The translations under genes and the position numbers were made by a program. Shown here piece after piece: positions 1-9,340 of a stretch of 64,000 bases of DNA. Within the stretch, counting starts at the first letter, position 1; every line of letters starts with the position of its first letter. This DNA is from an uncultured Akkermansia sp. (GTDB taxonomy: Bacteria > Verrucomicrobiota > Verrucomicrobiia > Verrucomicrobiales > Akkermansiaceae). The notes under the pieces were generated by a model. The model was not told the DNA's origin. It made no database searches and was given only the letters and a program-made list of their open reading frames with translations. The stretch lies in contig CANQBZ010000004.1 of assembly GCA_947589295.1 (NCBI GenBank), positions 1 through 64,000 on the forward strand. The letters run 5' to 3'.

Positions 1-90
1 TGTTGGTCTTGATTCTGCTGTTGGTCTTGATTCTGCTGTTGGTCTTGATTCTGCTGTTGGTCTTGATTCTGCTGTTGGTCTTGATTCTGC
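1..90 (-). repeat. 18-bp tandem repeat (tgttggtcttgattctgc), 5 copies in window, encoding (QQQNQD)n in frame
   Basis: Five identical 18-mers at 1-90, continuing past the window edge; in frame with the BatB/BatC CDS. Confidence 0.95.
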
Positions 91-1529
91 TGTTGTCGCT
101 GTTGTTTGAGCCGTTCAATCTCCTCCTCGATTTTTCGGATCAAATCCGTGATCTTTTTTAAATTCTGCTGGGCCTGGCTGAGGTGTGGGTCAGACTGCAG
201 AGCATCACGGTAGGGTGCCAGTGTTGCCTTAAGTTCATCTACGATTTTTTGTAACGAGTCTGGGGAAACACGCGCTCCATTGTCTTGCGCATACAGTTCG
301 CGCAGCTTTGAAAAACCTTCACGAGCACGTTGATTTCCCAAGGCTAAATGCGCCGCAGACTGTAAACGAGGGTCCTCCGTCAAGAGAGCCGCTGAAAGCA
401 GCTCTTGAGCCTCTTCCCTCTTACCACCCCGTAAGGCATGCAGAGCTCGCGCGTACGCTTCCACTGGCGTTTCATCGGACTCAGCCTTGGATACCTGCCC
501 GATCAGCAGGAGTGCGAGTAGCATCGCCCCACGTCTTGGTGTGCGCCAGCTGCTGCCAAGCAATATACCAGCTATGAGCATGAGCAGCGCTGGCACTCCT
601 AACCACGCAAAGAGCTCCCGAGGCACCTTCCCAGAGTCATAGGTTTGCTCGTGTCGGGTGAGGCAGTCGGCCATTTTGTGAGCAAAAGCCGAGATATCCG
701 CGCCGGGTCCCATCATGAAAAAATCGCCTCCGGTAGCTTTTGCGAAGCGTTGTAGTGAGATAACATCAAGCTTGCTGATGACATGTTTTCCAGTCGCATC
801 CTGCCAGAGACCATCTTCGCTACGAGTGTCTGGAATAGGGGCGCCCGTGGGTGTGCCCACTCCCACCGTTACAACAAGCATGTTTTTTTTTCGTGCCTCA
901 TCGGCCACAGCAACAGGTGTGTCCACAGTGTCCTCCCCATCGCTCAAGATGACAAGTGCATTTGCGCTGTCCGGCGCACTGCGGGTGAAAGCCGAGGTAG
1001 CGCAGCGCAGCAGCTGGTCAAAGTTTGTGCCGCCGCTGCCTGCCCAGTCCCGGTTGACTTGCTCAAGCGCATCGCGAAGCGCGGTATGGTCATACGTGAG
1101 GGGCACAACGAGATCAGCCTCGCCGGAAAAAACGATCAGTCCAATTTTGTCCCCAGGCAAGGCTTCGATGAGTTCATAAGCGGCCGCGCGCGCCTCTTCC
1201 AAACGCGAGGGCGCCACATCTGCTGTCTCCATTGACCGTGAAATATCAAGCGCAATGATTAGATTGCGTCCGGAGGCCGACGCCCTGCCTGACTCGTACC
1301 CATTGATAGGGCGCCCAAGCGCCAAAATGACGCACACGAGCGCTGGCAGCACCAAAAACGGTGGCAGCAGGGATCGCCATGCGGAGGAACGAATAATGAG
1401 TTCAGGATGATCCGCCGACACCAAAATGCCCCAGCCTTTGCCAGCGAAGCGTCGACGCACCAATGCCGCTACTCCCAGGATTACTGGGACCAGGAGAAGC
1501 ATCAAGACCTTGGGATAGAGAAAACTCAT
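1..1529 (-). CDS. BatB-type von Willebrand factor A protein with C-terminal BatC-like TPR/Q-rich region (3' end truncated by window edge)
   Basis: Not in the ORF track (no stop inside window). Minus-strand translation from ATG at 1529 gives MSFLYPKVLMLLLVPVILG..., a vWA core (NLIIALDISRSMETADVAPSRLEEARAAAYELIEALPGDKIGLIVFSGEADLVVPLTYDHTAL) and a C-terminal ..DALQSDPHLSQAQQNLKKITDLIRKIEEEIERLKQQRQQQNQDQQQNQD.. tail. ATGA overlap with the upstream gene. Confidence 0.85.
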   Translation of the reverse strand, partial: MSFLYPKVLMLLLVPVILGVAALVRRRFAGKGWGILVSADHPELIIRSSAWRSLLPPFLVLPALVCVILALGRPINGYESGRASASGRNLIIALDISRSMETADVAPSRLEEARAAAYELIEALPGDKIGLIVFSGEADLVVPLTYDHTALRDALEQVNRDWAGSGGTNFDQLLRCATSAFTRSAPDSANALVILSDGEDTVDTPVAVADEARKKNMLVVTVGVGTPTGAPIPDTRSEDGLWQDATGKHVISKLDVISLQRFAKATGGDFFMMGPGADISAFAHKMADCLTRHEQTYDSGKVPRELFAWLGVPALLMLIAGILLGSSWRTPRRGAMLLALLLIGQVSKAESDETPVEAYARALHALRGGKREEAQELLSAALLTEDPRLQSAAHLALGNQRAREGFSKLRELYAQDNGARVSPDSLQKIVDELKATLAPYRDALQSDPHLSQAQQNLKKITDLIRKIEEEIERLKQQRQQQNQDQQQNQDQQQNQDQQQNQDQQQNQDQ

Positions 1530-3148
1530 GGTGCAAAACGAGGACGTAATTCCGAAAATGAAAAACCGAGGACCAGCAAGAGAAGCGCCCCCGCTAGCGG
1601 GTACATGAAGAGCGGTTCGTAGCTCACCAATTTGCGACGGGTGGCATCTGTCTTTTCCAGAGAATCAATGCTGCGGAAAGCTTCCTGCAACTGGGCGCCG
1701 CTTCCAGCTCGGTAAAATCGTCCGCCCGTGAGCGCTGCAATCTCGCGCAGCGTCTTTTCATCGAACGTATCAATATCCGCCGTGTAACGCGAGAGCCTCT
1801 CGTCCCTGCCAATCGCGATTGTAAAGATCTTAATGCCGAGTTTTGCTGCTTCTTTGGCGGCATCAACGGGGGAGAGAGAACCGCTGTTGTTCACACCATC
1901 CGTCACCAAAATGACGACCTTGGATTTGGTATCCACACGTTCGTGCAGGCGGGTGGCTGCGCCGGCGATGGCGGTGCCGATAGCTGTCCCATCGGGTTCC
2001 ACGTAGCCGGGGCGGTCCGGTTGACCGAATTGCCCGGCTTCGGGCAGGTAAAACTGCTCCATGATGTATCGCAGAATAGCGTGGTCGAGGGTGAGAGGAC
2101 TGCACAATTTGGCGCGCCCGGCGAAGGCGAGTAGTCCGATACGATCATTTGGTCGCTGTGCGATGAAGTTGGAAATAACATGTTTGGCAGCTGTAAGCCG
2201 GTCCACAGTAGTGCGAGCGGTGCGGCCGTGCTCATCGCGCACGGTAAAGGCCATGTCGCGTAGGCTCATAGAACCGGAGAGATCACAGGCAATCATAATG
2301 TCGATACCGCTCACCTTTTGCTCTTCGTGTTCCAGTTTCCAGCGCGGCTGGGCCAAAGCAAGAATGAGCGCCGCTGCCGCCAGAGTGTAACAAATGGGCC
2401 CCAGCCATCCAGCCAGCGTGCGCGGGGTGCGCAGTATCGGGCGTACAAAAAACAGCGTCGGCAGGAGGATGCCGGACTCCGTTCCCTCCCGGCGGCGCAG
2501 AAAAAGCAGTGGGATGATGAACAGAAGAATCCACAACCAGCCGGGGTTTCCCCACACGAGTTCGTGCGCACTGCTTGCCACAGCAAGCGGTATGAATGAA
2601 CGGAGCGGTGCTGTATCAGGCGCTGTCTGTTCTGCGTCACGGATACGGCAGAGGATATCGCGTGCGCGGTCAAGTAATTCGTTGGCAATGGCAGGATTAC
2701 TTGCATCGCTGGAGGCATATTTCAGCTCGGCGAGCTGCCCGAGCAGAGAGAGCAAGGGAAGGCGAAGGGACTCTGGTACGGAGGCTAGAGAATCAATGCG
2801 TCGGTTGAATTCTTCGTGTGTTTCATAGAGGGCCGGGTCGTGCAGTTCGCCCTGCAAAAAGATACGTAAAATCATGGAGAGCCGCAAACTGAAATCGCGC
2901 AGCAGAAGCGGGCAGTGGGCCTGAAGCGCATCCAACGATTTGAGAGCCTGCTGCACCGGGGAAACAGGGGAAAGCTCAGCCTGTGTGCGTCGCCGGTACA
3001 AGTAAAGGTATACACCGGCTCCAACCAAGATAACGCACAGTACAACAAGCAGCCACCACACCCAACCTGTCGAGGCAAACTGTTCCGCCGACAGTTCGGG
3101 GGCGAGCTCCGGGATCGCATCCGATAGGCTGGTGGGGATGGGAGGCAT
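1526..3148 (-). CDS. DUF4381-like N-terminal domain fused to BatA-type vWA membrane protein
   Basis: 540-aa ORF; N-term single TM plus DUF4381-like helical region, then aerotolerance BatA-like ELVWGNPGWLWILLFIIPLLFLRRREG...IDIMIACDLSGSMSLRDM. Confidence 0.85.
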   Translation of the reverse strand: MPPIPTSLSDAIPELAPELSAEQFASTGWVWWLLVVLCVILVGAGVYLYLYRRRTQAELSPVSPVQQALKSLDALQAHCPLLLRDFSLRLSMILRIFLQGELHDPALYETHEEFNRRIDSLASVPESLRLPLLSLLGQLAELKYASSDASNPAIANELLDRARDILCRIRDAEQTAPDTAPLRSFIPLAVASSAHELVWGNPGWLWILLFIIPLLFLRRREGTESGILLPTLFFVRPILRTPRTLAGWLGPICYTLAAAALILALAQPRWKLEHEEQKVSGIDIMIACDLSGSMSLRDMAFTVRDEHGRTARTTVDRLTAAKHVISNFIAQRPNDRIGLLAFAGRAKLCSPLTLDHAILRYIMEQFYLPEAGQFGQPDRPGYVEPDGTAIGTAIAGAATRLHERVDTKSKVVILVTDGVNNSGSLSPVDAAKEAAKLGIKIFTIAIGRDERLSRYTADIDTFDEKTLREIAALTGGRFYRAGSGAQLQEAFRSIDSLEKTDATRRKLVSYEPLFMYPLAGALLLLVLGFSFSELRPRFAP

Positions 3149-3151
3149 GAA

Positions 3152-4042
3152 TTAGCGTACGAAGATGCGGCTGCGGCGTTTGAAGAGAGCTCGCAGTTTG
3201 GGCATGAAGTCCTGGTTGGTGAGCAGTTGAAGGTTGTCAATGGCCAGCTGGGCAAAAAGCTGCTCCCACGCCTCAAAATGGGCATGTACGCGTTTAGCAT
3301 GCTCGGCGCGCATGGCTGAATCCGCCAAGTTGACCGCAAGTTGGACGCCAGTCTCCGCCTCCAGTGCATGCACGCGCCCTACGGCCGGCAGTTCCAGTTC
3401 AAGAGGATCGTTTACACGCAGCGGAATAAGCTCATGACGGTAGTTGAGCTTGCCAATAGCCTGCTTATCGGGAGCGAATAAGAAATCACTGATCATTATC
3501 AGCAGCGTTTTCTTGCGCTGGGTGCGTAGGAGCTCATCTACTGTGGAAAGTACGTCTTCATCCGTCCCGCCGGATGGTGAATTCAGAATGGAACTGAGCA
3601 CGCGCAAGTACTGCCGAGCACCCTTGGCTGGGGGTAGGTAAATATGCGGATTGCACCCGAAGACGAGCAGTCCCGTTTTATCGCCATTAAGCGCTGCGCT
3701 GTAGGCAAGTGTTGTAGCAATACGCGCGGCATATTCAAGCTTGGAATCTGGACTCAGGCCGCTGGCATAGCGCATCGAGGCGCTGGCATCAACCGCCAAC
3801 AGAAGTGCCTGCTCGCGTTCTTCGTGAAATTTGCGCACATAGGGAGTACCAGTGCGGGCAGTCACCTTCCAATCGATGAACCGGGGCTCATCGCCGGGAG
3901 TGTACTCGCGAAACTCGTCGAAATCGAGCCCCTGGCCGCGAAAGCCAGAGCGATACAGCCCTGCAAAGGTGGCCGTTACTAGGCGTCGCGCCTGCATTTC
4001 AATGCGGCGCACTCGCTGCATGATGTCCTGCGTTTTATCCAT
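3152..4042 (-). CDS. DUF58 domain protein
   Basis: FRGQGLDFDEFREYTPGDEPRFIDWKVTARTGTPYVRKFHEERE is the DUF58 signature; located between MoxR and BatA. Confidence 0.92.
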   Translation of the reverse strand: MDKTQDIMQRVRRIEMQARRLVTATFAGLYRSGFRGQGLDFDEFREYTPGDEPRFIDWKVTARTGTPYVRKFHEEREQALLLAVDASASMRYASGLSPDSKLEYAARIATTLAYSAALNGDKTGLLVFGCNPHIYLPPAKGARQYLRVLSSILNSPSGGTDEDVLSTVDELLRTQRKKTLLIMISDFLFAPDKQAIGKLNYRHELIPLRVNDPLELELPAVGRVHALEAETGVQLAVNLADSAMRAEHAKRVHAHFEAWEQLFAQLAIDNLQLLTNQDFMPKLRALFKRRSRIFVR

Positions 4043-4071
4043 GAGACTTCTTGCGAGTCGTCGTCATCTCT

Positions 4072-5061
4072 TTACGGTACGGGCACTTTGGAGAGAATGC
4101 GCTCGATGACGTCATCGGCCGTGACATTGGCCGCTTCGGCCTCGTAGGAGAGCAGGATGCGGTGGCGTAGAATGTCGTGCGCTAGGTCTTTCACATCCTG
4201 CGGGGTTACGTAGGCGCGTTGGTGGGTGAAAGCGAGTGCTTTCGAGGCCAAAGCGATATTGATAGTGGCTCGCGGAGAGGCTCCGGCACGCACCATGCCC
4301 GCCAGCGTGCGGTCCACCTTTTCTGGGGTACGCGTGGTTCTCACCAAATCCACGATATAATGCTGCACCGCCGGATCGATGAAAATTTGGTCCACTAGCT
4401 CCCGCGCAGCCTCAATATCTTGTGCATCCACCACTGGGTGCGTCATTGGAACCGGACCTGTGTGTCCCATCAGCGTGAGTACCTGCAGCTCTTCATCGTG
4501 GGTTGGATAGTCAACCACGACCTTAAAAAGAAAGCGGTCCAATTGCGCCTCGGGGAGCTGGTAGGTTCCCTCTTGCTCAATCGGATTTTGCGTAGCGAGT
4601 ACTAAGAAGGGGTTGGGCAGGGTGTGGGTCGTTTCACCCAAGGTGACCTGGCGTTCTTGCATGGCTTCCAGCAGCGCACTCTGTACCTTGGCGGGTGCAC
4701 GGTTAATTTCATCCGCCAAGATCAAATTGGCGAAAATGGGACCTTTTTTGGGAGAAAATTGACGAAGCTCGGGATTGTAGATCATCGTGCCTACCAAATC
4801 TGCCGGCAGTAAATCCGGAGTGAATTGGATTCGCGAAAACTCGGCGTGCATGGTGCCAGCCAAGGCTTTTACACATAGCGTTTTCGCAAGTCCGGGCACA
4901 CCCTCCAGTAGAACATGGCCCTTGCAGAGTAAACTCAGAATGAGTCGTGAAATAAGCCCTTGCTGGCCCACCACGACCTTGCTCATTTCTATTTTGACCG
5001 TGCTGATCCAGGCCGAGCGCTGCACAATTTGGTCGGTTAATTGCTTGGTGTCTGTTTCCAT
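4072..5061 (-). CDS. MoxR-family AAA+ ATPase
   Basis: HVLLEGVPGLAKT Walker A, LILADEINRAPAKVQSALLEAMQERQVT, LATQNPIEQEGTYQLPEAQLDRF. Confidence 0.95.
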   Translation of the reverse strand: METDTKQLTDQIVQRSAWISTVKIEMSKVVVGQQGLISRLILSLLCKGHVLLEGVPGLAKTLCVKALAGTMHAEFSRIQFTPDLLPADLVGTMIYNPELRQFSPKKGPIFANLILADEINRAPAKVQSALLEAMQERQVTLGETTHTLPNPFLVLATQNPIEQEGTYQLPEAQLDRFLFKVVVDYPTHDEELQVLTLMGHTGPVPMTHPVVDAQDIEAARELVDQIFIDPAVQHYIVDLVRTTRTPEKVDRTLAGMVRAGASPRATINIALASKALAFTHQRAYVTPQDVKDLAHDILRHRILLSYEAEAANVTADDVIERILSKVPVP

Positions 5062-5155
5062 ACGCTCCCTCTAGCATAGCACGATAGCAGCACATTTCAA
5101 GCTGCTTCTTGCAACCTGACACAATTTGATAGGCGGTCGGTGCACGAGACGCTTC

Positions 5156-5923
5156 CTACAGACCTAAACGGTCCGTGATCACGTCCGTGATGGGTCGGTT
5201 TCGGATTTTTTCTCTCAGTGTTCTATCGCCCAAGAAATCCGGAGAGCAGTGACGAATGAGTCTGCCCAGGCGCTCTGCCCAAGCCCGTAAATTGACGTCG
5301 GCATTTCCGGATTTTTTGTAGGCATCAGCAGAGATAAGCCGGGCGCTCTTGCGGTTGCTGTCCTTACACGCCAGCAGCAGTTGTCCGGTCTTCCCATCGC
5401 GGATGGTAAGCTCAATGCAGATATCTCCCTCGGCAAACTTGCCGACAACATTGCTGATGCCGGGCACCTTGATAAAGTGCCCTCCAAAGCTTGAGAGAAG
5501 GCGCAGCAGAGGCCGCTGGGGGCGGAAGTGGACAAGTGCCGTATCGACGCGTATATGGGCTTTTCCAGGATCGTCAGTGAGTTTCCAGTTGTGCTTGTTG
5601 GCGGCATTTCCCTCTTGCAGGGCTTTGCTGACGTAGGTCACCATATAATCGTGCATTTGGTGGACCATGAGGGGCGCCAATTCCGGCTGTGCTTTCTCCA
5701 CCTTGGTAATATCTAGCGGGGCAATGTAAAGCAAGCCTGATTTTTGATGACGGTATGGGTTGCCGCCACCCCAGGTCCACCCACCGTTGACGGAGCTCTT
5801 GAGCGAGCGGTGCAGATGGACATCATACAGTCCGCTTTCAGAGGTAAGCGTGTGCTGCTGCGCACACGACACACACAGTAGGGCAAGCAGCATGAGCAGG
5901 AATGTACGATGTAGGCTGGCCAT
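5156..5923 (-). CDS. DUF3313-like lipoprotein
   Basis: Lipobox LLALLCVSCAQ; GLLYIAPLDITKVEKAQP..., VDTALVHFRPQRP, ELTIRDGKTGQLLLACKD resembles DUF3313. Confidence 0.6.
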   Translation of the reverse strand: MASLHRTFLLMLLALLCVSCAQQHTLTSESGLYDVHLHRSLKSSVNGGWTWGGGNPYRHQKSGLLYIAPLDITKVEKAQPELAPLMVHQMHDYMVTYVSKALQEGNAANKHNWKLTDDPGKAHIRVDTALVHFRPQRPLLRLLSSFGGHFIKVPGISNVVGKFAEGDICIELTIRDGKTGQLLLACKDSNRKSARLISADAYKKSGNADVNLRAWAERLGRLIRHCSPDFLGDRTLREKIRNRPITDVITDRLGL

Positions 5924-6183
5924 GTTCCGAGCTTACCACATTCTCATCCCAGTTGCAACACTTGTCACATCCTGCAAAACTTTTCGGGCGTGATGCATGG
6001 ACACAATGACGAGTCCTGGTGAGAGATGAGTCCATGGTAAGATTCCTTCTCTTCCTACTTCACGAAAATAAAAATCGGGTGGATGGGGGGGATGAATTGC
6101 CGCGTGTATAGGGTGTCCAATTTGAAGATAACATCCCTTTCTCTGCCGCGTATTCCATGCGTCTAGTTTCCCGAGTCGTTGGG

Positions 6184-8652
6184 CTATTCAGTCGCCGGGG
6201 ATGCGGCAACGCGGCTCATATCGCGGACTTCGACAATGTGCCCCCCTTCATCTCCAGCGCCCGGACCGAGCTGCACCAGATAGTCGGCGCATGCAAGCAC
6301 ACCGGGGTGGTGCTCAATGCACAGGATGGTATGTCCCGCATCTCGTAGACGGTAGATGGTGCGCAGGAGACGGTCCACCTCGGCAAAGTGCAGACCGGTT
6401 GTAGGTTCATCGAGGATGAAGAGAAGTTTCTTCTGCGATGCTGCTCGCTGGGCTCGGCCCGGGGCTGCCTTGGCCAAGTAAGTGGCCAGCTTGACGCGTT
6501 GCGCCTCACCGCCCGAGAGCGTTTCCGCCGCGCGGTCGAGGGGGAGGTATCCAAGGCCGATATCGCACATTGCCTGCAAAATGGCGGCTGCAGATGGTAT
6601 GCTCGCAAAGAAAGCTAGAGCCTCCTGCGCAGTGAGGGCAAGCGCTTGAGCAATTGATTTACCCCGCCAAGTAACATCGAGGGTTTCGCGGTTGTAACGG
6701 GTGCCGTGGCAGGCATCGCAAGGCGTGTACAAATCTGCAAGAAAGTTCATATCCACCTGCAAAAAGCCCGTGCCGCAACAACGTTCGCAACGCCCACCAC
6801 GCACATTCAGCGAGAATCGTGCCGGAGTGTAGCCGCGTGCCCGTGACAAGGGTAGGCGAGCGTACAGCGCACGGAGCACATCCAGCAAGCCTGTTGCCGT
6901 CGCAGGAGTGGAACGCGAGCTGTTGCCAATGGGACTTTGGTCTACCACAACCGCCCTCAAGATATTCTTTGCTCCGCTCAATTTGCCGGTGCGCAGGGCG
7001 GGCAGCAGACAATCATGCACCAGCGTGCTCTTGCCTGAGCCACCTGGTCCGGCCAGGCAGGTAAACGCTGAGACCGGAAAGGTAAAATCAAGGTTCTTCA
7101 GGTTGTGGGCCTTAGCGTGATGCAGGGTGATCCAGCCATGCGCACCCGCGAGAACAGGAGTCGGACGCGTGTAGCTGTAACGTCCCGCTAGCCATGCCCC
7201 AGTGGAGGATTTTCGGTTTTGGAGGAGCTGGCTGTAGGTGCCTGTAGCAATGATGCGTCCACCCTGAGGCCCACTGCCAGGTCCCATCTCTACAATGAGG
7301 TCTGCGGCGCGCAACACGTCTGCATCGTGCTCCACCACAAGAATTGTGTTTCCATTGTCACGCAGGCGTTGAAGGGCGCGGATGAGTCTCTGAGTTTCCG
7401 AGGAGTGCAGGCCGATGGTAGGCTCATCCAGCACATAGAGTACCCCCGAAAGACCTCCGCCGATTTGCCCGGCGAGGCGCGCGCGTTGTAACTCACCACC
7501 GGAGAGTGTGTTGGCTGGGCGATCCAGAGCCAAGTAGCCCAGCCCCAGCTCATCTAGGCAGTTCAATCGCAGGCGCAGCCCATCCAGCGCCGGCTGTAGG
7601 GCTCGAGAGTAGACTGCTGGCAGTTCGAGGGATTTCAAGAACTCAAGATTTTGCTGCACTGTTGCATGACAAAAAGACCCCATGCCGATTTCACGGTCTG
7701 AAAACCTCAGTGTGACGGCCAGTGCTGCCGGATTAAGTCGCATTCCGTCACAAGCGGGGCATGGAAGCAGAATCTTGCGGCGGCTTGGGATGACACCGCG
7801 TCCCGCACATTTGGGACAGGCTCCGCGCGGCGAATAGGAAGAAAAAAAGTCCGGGCTGAGTTCGGGCAGGGTGAAGCCTGTGTGCTCATTGCGGTAGCGC
7901 GTGTGAAAGCTGAGCAGATGTGGTTGCGGCTCATCCGGGGATTGCACGAGGGCTCGCACTTCATCCGTGTAGAGCCTTAGGGCACTCTGCAAAGAATCTG
8001 AGATACGAGAGACGTTTTCCTGTTTCACCACCAGTCGATCTACAACGAGTTCCAGCACAGCTTGTGGCATCGGCGGGGAGTTTTCCAGCTCATCAATGTC
8101 TCTCAGTTCTCCATCCACACGCAGCCGCAAGTAGCCTGCTTTGCGCAGTTGCAGGGCGTTTAGCTCGCCTTCTCCTCCACCGAACTTTTCTGCCAAGGGT
8201 GCAAGGATAGTGAGACGTGTGCCATCGGGCAGCTCACAGAGCGTCGCGGCTATCTCATCTGGGCTGCGCCGGGTAAGAGGTTCACCTGTGCTGGGGTCAT
8301 GCGGTATGCCGATTGCAGCGTAGATGATGCGTAGGTAATCCAGCGCTTCAGTAATGCTGCCAAGGACGGACCGGGAGGTGACAGAAGGCAGACCTTGCTC
8401 TAGGCAGAGAGCGGGAGGTAACCCTTGGATGCTTTCCACCTCTGGTCGCGCGGGACGGGCCAGCATCCGACGAGCAGCCGGCGAGAGACAATCTAAAAAT
8501 CGCCGCCGCGACTCTGCAAAAAGCGTGTCGCGTGCGAGTGTGCTTTTCCCGGACCCGCTAGGCCCCGCCAAAGCAATAATCTTACCGGACGGCAGGCTGA
8601 GATCAATGTGCTGAAGCGTATTCTGCGAAGCGCCTCTGATGCGTATATCCAT
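6184..8652 (-). CDS. uvrA: UvrA-like excinuclease ATPase (short, variant zinc finger 1)
   Basis: Two ABC ATPase modules (GPSGSGKSTLARDTLFAESRRRF; GPGGSGKSTLVHDCLLPAL), signatures LSGGELQRARLA and LSGGEAQRVKLA, zinc finger CERCCGTGFLQ..CDACHGTRYN. Start set at 8652 (MDIRIRGASQNTLQHIDL) rather than the ORF-track 8811. Confidence 0.88.
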   Translation of the reverse strand: MDIRIRGASQNTLQHIDLSLPSGKIIALAGPSGSGKSTLARDTLFAESRRRFLDCLSPAARRMLARPARPEVESIQGLPPALCLEQGLPSVTSRSVLGSITEALDYLRIIYAAIGIPHDPSTGEPLTRRSPDEIAATLCELPDGTRLTILAPLAEKFGGGEGELNALQLRKAGYLRLRVDGELRDIDELENSPPMPQAVLELVVDRLVVKQENVSRISDSLQSALRLYTDEVRALVQSPDEPQPHLLSFHTRYRNEHTGFTLPELSPDFFSSYSPRGACPKCAGRGVIPSRRKILLPCPACDGMRLNPAALAVTLRFSDREIGMGSFCHATVQQNLEFLKSLELPAVYSRALQPALDGLRLRLNCLDELGLGYLALDRPANTLSGGELQRARLAGQIGGGLSGVLYVLDEPTIGLHSSETQRLIRALQRLRDNGNTILVVEHDADVLRAADLIVEMGPGSGPQGGRIIATGTYSQLLQNRKSSTGAWLAGRYSYTRPTPVLAGAHGWITLHHAKAHNLKNLDFTFPVSAFTCLAGPGGSGKSTLVHDCLLPALRTGKLSGAKNILRAVVVDQSPIGNSSRSTPATATGLLDVLRALYARLPLSRARGYTPARFSLNVRGGRCERCCGTGFLQVDMNFLADLYTPCDACHGTRYNRETLDVTWRGKSIAQALALTAQEALAFFASIPSAAAILQAMCDIGLGYLPLDRAAETLSGGEAQRVKLATYLAKAAPGRAQRAASQKKLLFILDEPTTGLHFAEVDRLLRTIYRLRDAGHTILCIEHHPGVLACADYLVQLGPGAGDEGGHIVEVRDMSRVAASPATE

Positions 8653-8659
8653 GGTTGAC

Positions 8660-9340
8660 TCAGGCTGATATGTCAGGGGTTTCCCGCGGGCCAATGTGCT
8701 GCCCTCCCGGATCAATTTGCAGCAGAGCAACACTGCATGGGCCAATGAGCTTGCCTGAGGCGTAGATGTGAGCTCCGCCGCGCGCGTGCACTCGTCCGCG
8801 CAGCGTGCCACGCAGCTCCGCTTGATTCACGGAGATACCCGGAGACACGTGCGCATGGGCTCCGCGTTGTACCACCAAAGTGTCTGCAATAAGCTTGCCG
8901 GTCAAGGAAGCCTCTCCCGCGAGTGTCAGCGTGCCGGTTGCCCGCAAGGTCCCACTGATGCGTCCCGCCGCCTGCATGTGGCGGCATACGATATCCAACT
9001 GGGAAAGCTCGACATGTGCCGGTATTTTAACGTCCCCCAGCGTGCGAACATGCAGGTGGCGCGTACCGGGCTTGAGGGTCATGTTGTCCATATTCAGATG
9101 GGCGAAGCAATGGGGACACGTCGCCGAAAGCGCCGAAACCGGAATACGGCACACTTTGCCACATTCATAGCATACAACCTCGCGAGTTGGGACTACAGCA
9201 CGCTGTATCCTCTGTGGAGGTCGCGCCAAAAGGTCGCGCCTCCTGTGCCCTCCCTGTGGGAGATACCCGGAGACCCCCGGCGCCTCCAACGGTCGGGTAG
9301 CATAACCCGGGTCCGCAGAGGCTTGCCGGTCATCAATCAT
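8660..9340 (-). CDS. Bactofilin-like polymer-forming protein with N-terminal zinc ribbon
   Basis: CYECGKVCRIPVSALSATCPHC zinc ribbon followed by repetitive beta-helix (GRISGTLRATGTLTLAGEASLTGKLIADTLVVQRGAHAHVSP). Confidence 0.75.
   Translation of the reverse strand: MIDDRQASADPGYATRPLEAPGVSGYLPQGGHRRRDLLARPPQRIQRAVVPTREVVCYECGKVCRIPVSALSATCPHCFAHLNMDNMTLKPGTRHLHVRTLGDVKIPAHVELSQLDIVCRHMQAAGRISGTLRATGTLTLAGEASLTGKLIADTLVVQRGAHAHVSPGISVNQAELRGTLRGRVHARGGAHIYASGKLIGPCSVALLQIDPGGQHIGPRETPDISA

Noticed and set aside
1-90. CRISPR-like direct repeats
   Set aside because: Units are contiguous with no spacers and encode an in-frame peptide repeat.
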